From assembly GCA_002404345.1 (NCBI GenBank), contig DHJN01000210.1:25068-39191 (forward strand): DNA of 14,124 bases. Reading direction: 5' to 3'. The position numbers and the translations under genes are program-made. Shown here in pieces: positions 1 to 6,508 of this stretch. The notes beneath the pieces are model-generated. The model made no database searches. It saw nothing but the letters and a program-made list of their open reading frames with translations, and was not told where the DNA came from. Position 1 is the first letter of the stretch. Every line of letters begins with the position of its first letter. The DNA is from Actinobacteria bacterium UBA4719 (GTDB lineage: Bacteria > Actinomycetota > Actinomycetes > Actinomycetales > Dermatophilaceae).

Positions 1-5
1 CCCAC

Positions 6-278
6 ATGTCACAGCGCACCGTCACCATCGCCTCTTCGGTTGGCCTGCACGCCCGGCCTGCAGCCCTGTTCGTCCAAGCGGCGACCGCAACCGGGCTTCC
101 GGTCCAGATCGGCCGTACCGGCGAGGAACCCGTGGATGCCCGCAGCATCCTCGGTGTGATGGCCATGGGCGCCAGGCATGGCGAGGAGGTCCTGCTGACC
201 GCCGACGGTGACGGTTCGGACGCCGCCCTGGACGGGCTGGTCGCGCTGCTCTCACGCGACCTCGACGCGGAGGAGTGA
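6..278 (+). CDS. ptsH: Phosphocarrier protein HPr of the PEP:sugar phosphotransferase system
   Basis: A 90-residue cytoplasmic phosphocarrier that accepts phosphate from Enzyme I and passes it to the EIIA domains of sugar permeases. The sequence shows the HPr active-site motif GLHARPAA with the phosphorylatable histidine at residue 15. It also has the regulatory-site helix (VDARSILGVMAMG) with Ser47, which matches Ser46 of Firmicutes HPr. Length (85-90 residues) and motif spacing fit the family throughout. Actinobacteria generally lack HPr kinase, so Ser47 may not be modified; this is family knowledge, not visible here. The ATG lies only five bases from the window edge, so its ribosome binding site and promoter cannot be seen. 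It is followed immediately by ptsI, giving a ptsH-ptsI operon, and genes further upstream (often a fructose permease in this phylum) may belong to it. Confidence 0.96.
   Translation: MSQRTVTIASSVGLHARPAALFVQAATATGLPVQIGRTGEEPVDARSILGVMAMGARHGEEVLLTADGDGSDAALDGLVALLSRDLDAEE
269..273 (+). promoter_or_regulatory. Ribosome binding site of ptsI, deciding the start
   Basis: GGAGG lies inside the last codons of ptsH, ten bases before the ATG at 284 and only one base before the alternative GTG at 275. The spacing favours the ATG. Confidence 0.65.
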
Positions 279-283
279 TCCCG

Positions 284-1966
284 ATGTCGGCGCTCGACGC
301 CCGTCACGGGATCGGTGTCTCCCCGGGCACCGCGGTCGGACCGGTGGTCCAGGTGCGCCCTCCGGTCCGGCCACCGGCGCTGGAGCCAGCGTCCACTGAC
401 CCTGCCGCGTCAGGGCAGCTGGTCAGGCAGATCCTCGAGTCGGTCGCCGCCACCCTGGATGACCGCGCCGCCCGGGTCGATGCGGCGGCGCAGCAGATCC
501 TTGCCGCCACCGCGATGATGGCCCGCGACCCCGGCCTGTCCGCGGCGGTGGACAAGCACCTGGCCAGCGGCCGCGGACCGGCCACAGCCGTTGACGCGGC
601 GACGGAGGAGTACTGCGCCATCTTCATCGCCGCTGGTGGTTACCTCGCCGAACGCGTGACCGACCTGCGGGACGTGCGCGATCGGGCTGTGGCCAGGCTC
701 CTCGGTCTTGAAGACCCGGGCGTGCCCGAGCTCACCGAGCCCGCCGTGATCGTGGCCCACGATCTGGCCCCGGCGGAGACAGCCGGCTTGCGACGCGACC
801 TGGTCCTTGCCATCGTCACCGAGTCCGGCGGCCCGACCAGCCACACCGCCATCCTGGCCGCGCAGATGGGCATTCCCGCGGTCGTGCAGCTTCCTCATGC
901 GGTCGCCATCGGCGACGGGACGGTCCTGGCCGTCGACGGCTCCACCGGCGAGGTGTTCGTCGACCCCGATCCCGCCACCCGGGCCGAGCTGGTCCAGCGC
1001 AGCGAGCGCCGGGCCAAGGCGCTGGGAACGACTTCCGGGCCCGCCGCGACCAGCGATGGCCACCCGGTCGCCCTGCTGGCCAACATCGGTACCGCGCAGG
1101 ACGCCGAGCGTGCCGGCGCGCTCGACGTCGAAGGTGTGGGGCTGTTCCGGACCGAGTTCCTCTTCCTCGACCGGGAGACCGCACCGTCGCTGGAGGAGCA
1201 GGTCGCCGTCTACACGAGGGTCTTCGAGGCCTTCGGGACACGGCGGGGGGTCGTGCGGACCCTCGATGCCGGTGCCGACAAGCCACTGGCGTTCGCCGAC
1301 CTCGGTCACGAGGAGAACCCTGCCCTCGGAATGCGCGGACTGCGGCTCTCGGCCGAGCGCCCAGACCTGCTGGACACCCAGCTCACCGCGCTCGCCACGG
1401 CTGCGCGGGCCACCGGCTCGGACGTGCGGGTGATGGCGCCGATGGTGGCCACCGCGGAGGAGGCCGCCTGGTTTGCCCGACGCGTGCATGAAAATGGTCT
1501 TCCCACGGTCGGCGTGATGATTGAGGTCCCCGCCGCCGCTCTGCGCGCGCGTCATGTCCTGGCCGAGGTCGACTTCGCCAGCATCGGCACCAACGACCTC
1601 GCCCAGTACACCCTGGCCGCAGACCGCACCCAGGGCGAGCTGGCGACGCTGTTGGACCCCTGGCAGCCGGCCTTGCTGGACCTCGTTGCCGCCGCGTGCG
1701 GCGGTGGCCGCGACGCCGGCAAACCCATCGGCGTATGTGGCGAAGCCGCGGCCGACCCCCTGCTCGCCCTGGTGCTGACCGGGTTAGGCGTCAACAGCCT
1801 GTCGATGGCTGCGACGCGGGTGCCCGCCGTGCGAGCGGCGCTCTCCCTGCACGACCTGCCCACCTGCGCGGCGATGGCCGAAGCCGCGCGTGCCGCGCGG
1901 TCTCCGCAGGACGCCCGAGACGCGGTTCTGGGCCTTGCCCACAGGCTCATGACAGACCTGGTCTGA
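284..1966 (+). CDS. ptsI: Phosphoenolpyruvate-protein phosphotransferase (PTS Enzyme I)
   Basis: Enzyme I autophosphorylates from PEP and hands the phosphate to HPr, the first step of the phosphotransferase system in the cytoplasm. It is 560 residues from the ATG at 284. The N-terminal HPr-binding and swivelling region carries the active-site motif GGPTSHTAI with His187. The C-terminal TIM-barrel PEP domain shows GVGLFRTEFLF (about 284-294), RTLDAGADKP (325-334), NPALGMRGLRL (345-355), GTNDLAQYTLAADR (435-448) and the acid/base cysteine in GVCGEA (Cys485). A GTG at 275 is in frame and would overlap the ptsH stop (GTGA), adding three residues. However, the GGAGG at 269-273 sits one base from that GTG and ten bases from the ATG at 284, so I prefer 284. 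All catalytic residues are present and nothing suggests damage. Confidence 0.95.
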   Translation: MSALDARHGIGVSPGTAVGPVVQVRPPVRPPALEPASTDPAASGQLVRQILESVAATLDDRAARVDAAAQQILAATAMMARDPGLSAAVDKHLASGRGPATAVDAATEEYCAIFIAAGGYLAERVTDLRDVRDRAVARLLGLEDPGVPELTEPAVIVAHDLAPAETAGLRRDLVLAIVTESGGPTSHTAILAAQMGIPAVVQLPHAVAIGDGTVLAVDGSTGEVFVDPDPATRAELVQRSERRAKALGTTSGPAATSDGHPVALLANIGTAQDAERAGALDVEGVGLFRTEFLFLDRETAPSLEEQVAVYTRVFEAFGTRRGVVRTLDAGADKPLAFADLGHEENPALGMRGLRLSAERPDLLDTQLTALATAARATGSDVRVMAPMVATAEEAAWFARRVHENGLPTVGVMIEVPAAALRARHVLAEVDFASIGTNDLAQYTLAADRTQGELATLLDPWQPALLDLVAAACGGGRDAGKPIGVCGEAAADPLLALVLTGLGVNSLSMAATRVPAVRAALSLHDLPTCAAMAEAARAARSPQDARDAVLGLAHRLMTDLV

Positions 1967-2029
1967 GCGGCCGCACGGGCGGAGTCTGAGCGGCCGCACG
2001 GGCGGAGTCTGAGCGGCTGCACGAGCGGA
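1961..2029 (+). repeat. Three tandem copies of a 23-bp repeat beginning at the ptsI stop codon
   Basis: Units are 1961-1983, 1984-2006 and 2007-2029. Units 1 and 2 are identical and unit 3 differs at two positions. Each unit starts GTCTGAGCGG, so the first copy contains the last ptsI codon and its TGA stop, and the later copies repeat that stop. Units 1 and 2 contain the palindrome GCGGCCGC (1967-1974, 1990-1997). The unit can form only a short GC hairpin (CCGC-ACGG-GCGG) without a T-run, so it is not a convincing terminator. The tract looks like slippage duplication of the gene end. Confidence 0.85.
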
Positions 2030-2074
2030 ACGGCGAGTCGGGGGAGGACCCGGGGCGCTTTGGGTGAAGATACT

Positions 2075-2142
2075 GTACTTATCTCAACCTGCGTACTGAT
2101 CTCAACCTGCGTGCTGATCTCAACGCCGTACTGATCTCAGCC
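2075..2142 (+). repeat. Four tandem copies of an 18-bp repeat upstream of parC
   Basis: The unit is approximately GTACTGATCTCAACCTGC. Copies begin at 2075, 2093, 2111 and 2128. Copies 1 to 3 differ by single bases; the third is one base shorter and the fourth is only 15 bases before it diverges. The tract is AT-richer than its surroundings and lies 32-100 bases before the parC start, where promoter and operator elements are expected. A TANNNT hexamer (TACTGT, 2071-2076) touches its left edge, but I see no matching -35 hexamer. It could be an array of regulator sites or a neutral slippage repeat. Confidence 0.8.
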
Positions 2143-2157
2143 AACGCCCAGACCCGC

Positions 2158-2163
2158 AAGGAG
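2158..2163 (+). promoter_or_regulatory. Ribosome binding site of parC
   Basis: AAGGAG, eleven bases before the ATG at 2175. It supports that start, which is also where similarity to the family begins. Confidence 0.7.
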
Positions 2164-2174
2164 AACCGCCGAGC

Positions 2175-4730
2175 ATGGCCCGCCGCACGTCATCAACCCC
2201 GCCGCCGGAGGCAGACTTCACCGAGCGGATCGTTGACATCGACGTCGAGGAGGAGATGCAGGGGGCGTTCCTGGAGTACGCCTACTCGGTGATCTACTCC
2301 CGTGCACTGCCCGACGCCCGCGACGGGCTCAAGCCTGTGCAGCGCCGAATCCTGTTCGGAATGAGCGAGCTCGGGCTCCGCCCCGAGCGTGCACACGTCA
2401 AGAGCAGCCGGGTCGTCGGCGAGGTGATGGGCAAGTTCCATCCTCACGGCGACGGCTCCATCTATGACGCACTCGTGCGCATGTCCCAGCTCTTCATCAT
2501 GCGACTCCCGCTCGTGGACGGACACGGCAACTTCGGGTCGCTGGACGACGGGCCGGCAGCATCCCGCTACACCGAGGCCCGACTCGCCACCGCAGCGATG
2601 TTGATGACCGACGGCCTCGACGAGGAGACCGTCGACTTCGTTCCCAACTACGACGACCAGCTGATGCAGCCCGGCGTGATGCCGGCCGCCTTCCCGAACC
2701 TCCTCGTCAATGGTGCCAGCGGTATCGCCGTCGGCATGGCCACGAACATGGCGCCGCACAACCTCGTCGAGGTCATTGGCGCGGCGCGTCATCTCATCGC
2801 CAACCCGCAGTGCTCGCTGGACGACCTGATGAAGTTCGTGCCGGGCCCGGATCTTCCGTGCGGCGGCAAGATCGTTGGCCTGGAAGGGATCCGCGATGCG
2901 TACCTCACCGGGCGTGGATCGTTCCGGACCCGAGCCACGACCCGGATCGACCACGTCACCCCCCGCAAACAGGGCATCGTGGTCACCGAGCTGCCCTACC
3001 TCGTCGGACCCGAGAAGGTCATCGAGAAGATCAAGGATCTGGTCCAGACCAAGAAGCTCCAGGGCATCAGCGACGTCAAGGACCTGACCGACCGCAGGCA
3101 CGGCCTGCAGCTGGTCATCGAGATCAAGGGCGGTTTCCACCCTCAGGCGGTTCTCGACCAGCTCTTCAAGCTGACACCGATGGAGGAGAACTTCGGCATC
3201 AACAACGTCGCACTCGTCGATGGCCAGCCACGCACGCTGGGTCTGAAGGACCTCCTGCGGGTCTACGTCGACTTCCGCCTGGACGTGGTGCGTCGCCGCA
3301 GCGCTTACCGCCTGCGCAAGCGCGAGGAGCGGCTGCACCTCGTCGAGGGGCTGCTGATCGCGATCCTGGACATCGACGAGGTCATCCAGGTCATCCGCGC
3401 CTCCGACGACGCCACGATCGCCAAGGCCCGGCTCAGGGACGTCTTTGACCTCTCCGACCCGCAGGCCACCTACATCCTCGACCTGCAGCTGCGCCGGCTG
3501 ACAAAGTTCTCCCGGGTCGAGCTCGAGACCGAAAGGGCCGAGCTGGAGCGCCAGATCGAGGCGCTGCGCGCAATCCTGGGCGACGAGAAGCTGCTCCTGA
3601 AGACGGTGTCCAACGAGCTCGCGGACGTCGCCAAGGCGCATGGGACGCCGCGACGCACGGTGCTGCTGGAGTCTGCCGGCACCCCGCTCACCACCGCCAC
3701 GCCGCTCGAGGTGACCGACGACCCCTGTTGGGTGCTGCTGTCCTCAACCGGCCTGCTGGCGCGCACGACGAACGCCGAGGCGCTACCGAGCGAGGGCGGC
3801 CGGCACAAGCACGACGCGGTGATCGCCGCCGTGCAGACCACCATTCGGGGTCAGATCGCCCTGGTCACCTCACGCGGGAGGATGATCCGGCTCGCGGCGC
3901 TGGATCTACCCACCCTGCCCCCGACCAACGGCGCCCCCTGGCTGTCCGGCGGCGCTCCGCTGGCCGCCTACGTCGATCTTCCCAGGGATGAGCAGCCGCT
4001 CACCTTGACGTCGCTGTCGCCGCACTCGCTCGGGGTCGCTGTCGGAACCGCCCAAGGCGTCGTCAAGCGCGTGACGGCCGACTACCCCGGCAACAGGGAC
4101 GACTGGGAGATCATCGGCCTCAAGGAACGCGACCACCTGGTGGGTGCGGTCGAGCTGCGCACCGGCGACGAGGACCTGGTGTTCATCACCTCTGACGCCC
4201 AGCTGCTGCACTTCCCCGCATCGTCAGTGCGCCCACAAGGTCGCACCGCGGGAGGCATGGCCGGCATCAAGCTGTCCACCGGCGCACGCGCCCTGTTCTT
4301 CGCCGCAGTGGATCCCCGAGCGACCAACCTTGTCGTCACCTCCAGTGGTTCATCCGGTGCCCTGCCGGGCACCGAGCCCGGGTCGCTCAAAGTGACCCCG
4401 TATGCCGAGTACCCGGCCAAGGGCCGCGCCACCGGTGGCGTCCGCTGCCATCGCTTCCTGCGCGGAGAGGACATGCTGATCTTGGGATGGGTCGGCGGCA
4501 GCCCGGCACGGGCAGCCGCGGCCAACGGCGTTGCCCTGGAGCTGCCCGAGGCCACCGGGAAACGCGACGGCTCCGGGCTTCCGGCGGCCGCGCCGATCGC
4601 TGCCATCGCCGGAGTGCTGGCCGAGCCCAGGGGCGGATCCTCGCTCCCCTGGCCCGACTCCACGACGGACGACCCAGCGCTGGCGCCTGGGCTGCAGATG
4701 TTGCCCGAGTTCCCCGCGGGTCGGCAATGA
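2175..4730 (+). CDS. parC: DNA topoisomerase IV subunit A (ParC-type)
   Basis: The cutting and religating subunit of a type IIA topoisomerase, which works with ParE (encoded at 6509-8695) to decatenate replicated chromosomes. It has 851 residues. The winged-helix breakage domain shows [15 protein letters not shown] (44-58), the quinolone-pocket helix [10 protein letters not shown] (89-98) and the catalytic tyrosine in SRYTEARL (Tyr132). A long coiled-coil tower and exit-gate region follows (about 380-490), then a C-terminal beta-pinwheel (about 500-820) with blades such as [12 protein letters not shown] (about 691-702). I see no canonical GyrA box (QRRGGKG) at the first blade, where [12 protein letters not shown] occurs instead. 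This supports topoisomerase IV rather than gyrase. Gly94 occupies the position of E. coli GyrA Ser83. The stop codon overlaps the next start by four bases, so the downstream Suc_Fer gene is translationally coupled. Confidence 0.92.
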   Translation: MARRTSSTPPPEADFTERIVDIDVEEEMQGAFLEYAYSVIYSRALPDARDGLKPVQRRILFGMSELGLRPERAHVKSSRVVGEVMGKFHPHGDGSIYDALVRMSQLFIMRLPLVDGHGNFGSLDDGPAASRYTEARLATAAMLMTDGLDEETVDFVPNYDDQLMQPGVMPAAFPNLLVNGASGIAVGMATNMAPHNLVEVIGAARHLIANPQCSLDDLMKFVPGPDLPCGGKIVGLEGIRDAYLTGRGSFRTRATTRIDHVTPRKQGIVVTELPYLVGPEKVIEKIKDLVQTKKLQGISDVKDLTDRRHGLQLVIEIKGGFHPQAVLDQLFKLTPMEENFGINNVALVDGQPRTLGLKDLLRVYVDFRLDVVRRRSAYRLRKREERLHLVEGLLIAILDIDEVIQVIRASDDATIAKARLRDVFDLSDPQATYILDLQLRRLTKFSRVELETERAELERQIEALRAILGDEKLLLKTVSNELADVAKAHGTPRRTVLLESAGTPLTTATPLEVTDDPCWVLLSSTGLLARTTNAEALPSEGGRHKHDAVIAAVQTTIRGQIALVTSRGRMIRLAALDLPTLPPTNGAPWLSGGAPLAAYVDLPRDEQPLTLTSLSPHSLGVAVGTAQGVVKRVTADYPGNRDDWEIIGLKERDHLVGAVELRTGDEDLVFITSDAQLLHFPASSVRPQGRTAGGMAGIKLSTGARALFFAAVDPRATNLVVTSSGSSGALPGTEPGSLKVTPYAEYPAKGRATGGVRCHRFLRGEDMLILGWVGGSPARAAAANGVALELPEATGKRDGSGLPAAAPIAAIAGVLAEPRGGSSLPWPDSTTDDPALAPGLQMLPEFPAGRQ

Positions 4731-5713
4731 GCGGCGCTGCGGCCGAGCGCCACGGCCGGAGCAGACCCGATGCATGCTCGGTGATCTGGGACAAGGCGAA
4801 GGCTTCGGCGCTGGGCACGGCCCCCGTCGCCAGGTTCTGGGTTGCCGTTGAGCAGAACGGTCCGTGGGGCGCCCAGGCCGCGACACAGTCCCACCTCGAC
4901 CCGGATCTGGGCGAGTCCCTGAACCGGATGTGCCAGAACGCCGGAGGGCGCTTCATCCTGATCCGTCGCCCCGGCACGCACTCAGACCTGCCCGAAGTCC
5001 GCGGCCACCGGGTCTACCTGGCTGGCGGACTCGCCGGGCGGCCCTGGTTACTCGAGGCGGATCTCGATCACCCGGCGCGGTTGGCGCGACTGGCTCTGCT
5101 GCACTGGGCCGCTCTGGGCAGCGGTGACATCGACGCGGTCCAGGACACCCTGCCCGAGTTCCAGCGGTCCGCCGCTCCGGTGCTGCTGATCTGCGCCAAC
5201 TCCAAACGGGACGTGTGCTGCGCGGTGCGCGGTCGACCGGTTGCCCTCGAGTCCTCATTGCAGCGTCCAGGCCGGGTGTGGGAGTGCTCGCACACCGGCG
5301 GCCACCGGTTCGCCCCGACCGGCGTGCTCCTGCCGCACGGCCAGACCTTCGGCCGGCTCTCGCAAGCGTCAGCCGTCGCCGCGGTCGATGCCGCGACGCG
5401 GGGCGAGGTACCCGTGGAGCTGTTGGGTGCGGCATACGACCGAGGGCGCAGCCACCTCAAGGCTCCGGGACAGGCCGCCGAATCCACGGTGCGACAACAG
5501 ATTCAGGAGCCCAGGCTGCTTGCCCTCTCGACGACGACGGCGCGGCTGCCAGGCCAGGAGAACGCCTGGCATTGCCGGGTCAGTCACGTCGATGGTCGTC
5601 ACTGGGACGTCGTCGCCGTCCGCGAACTTCGCCCAGAAGATCGACCCGAGACCTGTGGCAGGGCTGCGGTGCCGACCTGGGACTGGTCCGTGCTCAACGG
5701 TTACGGTCAATGA
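4727..5713 (+). CDS. Suc_Fer-like (sucrase/ferredoxin-like) thioredoxin-fold [2Fe-2S] protein, Apd1-type
   Basis: A 328-residue cytoplasmic protein of the sucrase/ferredoxin-like family. The ATG at 4727 is the one embedded in ATGA with the parC stop; upstream in-frame starts lie inside parC. The family core is visible: SAAPVLLICANSKRDVCCAVRGRP (about 148-171) followed by VWECSHTGGHRFAPTGVLLP (184-203). Cys156 and Cys165 (C-x8-C) together with His189 and His193 (H-x3-H) match the two-cysteine, two-histidine ligand set established for the [2Fe-2S] cluster of yeast Apd1. I therefore infer a bis-histidine, non-Rieske cluster. The physiological electron partner is unknown, and the old name 'sucrase' should not be read as an activity. 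No signal peptide or membrane segment is seen. Its last 20 bases overlap the end of the opposing hydrolase gene. Confidence 0.87.
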   Translation: MSGAAAERHGRSRPDACSVIWDKAKASALGTAPVARFWVAVEQNGPWGAQAATQSHLDPDLGESLNRMCQNAGGRFILIRRPGTHSDLPEVRGHRVYLAGGLAGRPWLLEADLDHPARLARLALLHWAALGSGDIDAVQDTLPEFQRSAAPVLLICANSKRDVCCAVRGRPVALESSLQRPGRVWECSHTGGHRFAPTGVLLPHGQTFGRLSQASAVAAVDAATRGEVPVELLGAAYDRGRSHLKAPGQAAESTVRQQIQEPRLLALSTTTARLPGQENAWHCRVSHVDGRHWDVVAVRELRPEDRPETCGRAAVPTWDWSVLNGYGQ

Positions 5714-6425
5714 AGCCGAGCATTCGTATCCAGGCGTCCGTGCACTCGGCCTGCCATTGCTCGAAGCCACGGTCGAAGAACGAGTGGGGCGCACCCTCAT
5801 AAGCCACGTAGTCGTGCACCTTGCCGGCCTCGTTGAGTGATCGGACGAAAGCGGCGTTGTCCTGCGGTGACGTGGTCTGGTCGTCCCCGGCCGCGAGGAT
5901 CAACAACGGCGCGGAAAGGTCGGCGACAACGTCGTCAACGGTGGACGGACGACCATAGAAACCGATCGAGCCGGCCGGGTGAAGACTGGTGGCGGCAAGA
6001 CGCCAGGACTGGCCGCCGAACATGCAGAAGCCGAGAGTGAAGACGGGATCGCTGCTGCGTTCGTGCAGTCGCGCTGCTGCTGCTTGGGCGTCGGCCAACA
6101 AGCCCTCAGGCGTCAGCGCCTTGGCGTGTGGCATGAACTCGAAGTCGTCATCGCGAGCGCTGAGCCCGGCGCTGCGCCCGTAGGGGTCCAGCGCAACCGT
6201 GTCGACCCCTGCCTGGCCAAAACTCAGAGCGAGGTCGGTGTAGAAGGCGTGCATCCCCCGGATGTCCGGCAGGAGCACCAGACTCGCTCCACGACGGGTC
6301 ACCGGCACTGCCTCGAATGCCGAAAAATGGTTGCCGTCCGCCGCCGTTAGCACCAGTGGACCATGCTCGCCGACCTCGCTGGACTTGGGCGGGTCGGGCG
6401 GACGCTGGTCACTGGTGAAGCACAT
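5694..6425 (-). CDS. Dienelactone hydrolase family alpha/beta hydrolase
   Basis: A 243-residue probable cytoplasmic hydrolase of the dienelactone hydrolase family, which cleaves lactones or small esters with a Cys-His-Asp triad. From the ATG at 6425 I see LPDIRGM (52-58, the strand-turn normally written as EIFG), the nucleophile motif GFCMFGG with Cys134, an acidic residue in AAGDDQTTSP (Asp181 or Asp182), and the histidine in APHSFFDR (His214). An upstream in-frame GTG at 6452 would add nine residues but has no ribosome binding site. The ATG at 6425 has GGAG at 6435-6438, nine bases away. It lies 83 bases downstream of parE on the same strand with no obvious terminator between, so the two may be co-transcribed. 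The substrate cannot be told from the sequence. Confidence 0.88.
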   Translation of the reverse strand: MCFTSDQRPPDPPKSSEVGEHGPLVLTAADGNHFSAFEAVPVTRRGASLVLLPDIRGMHAFYTDLALSFGQAGVDTVALDPYGRSAGLSARDDDFEFMPHAKALTPEGLLADAQAAAARLHERSSDPVFTLGFCMFGGQSWRLAATSLHPAGSIGFYGRPSTVDDVVADLSAPLLILAAGDDQTTSPQDNAAFVRSLNEAGKVHDYVAYEGAPHSFFDRGFEQWQAECTDAWIRMLGFIDRNR

Positions 6426-6434
6426 GAGTGCAGT

Positions 6435-6438
6435 CTCC
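6435..6438 (-). promoter_or_regulatory. Ribosome binding site deciding the hydrolase start
   Basis: GGAG on the minus strand (within GCGGAG), nine bases before the ATG at 6425. The alternative GTG at 6452 has no comparable site. Confidence 0.5.
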
Positions 6439-6508
6439 GCCCGTTCCCTCACGTTCGCCAGGCAGACACCCGCACCCTTGGCTCAGATGCGCGCGCCCTC
6501 CCCTGCCG

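Noticed and set aside
410..1555. Minus-strand open frame of 381 codons opposite ptsI
   Set aside because: Antisense shadow of ptsI, without similarity or a convincing start.
2193..3641. Minus-strand open frame of 482 codons opposite parC
   Set aside because: Antisense shadow of the conserved breakage domain; Val/Leu/Asp/Glu-rich with no recognisable motif.
4487..4726. Upstream extension of the Suc_Fer-like gene into parC
   Set aside because: The extension is an alternate frame of the parC 3' end; the ATGA overlap at 4727 is the natural coupled start.
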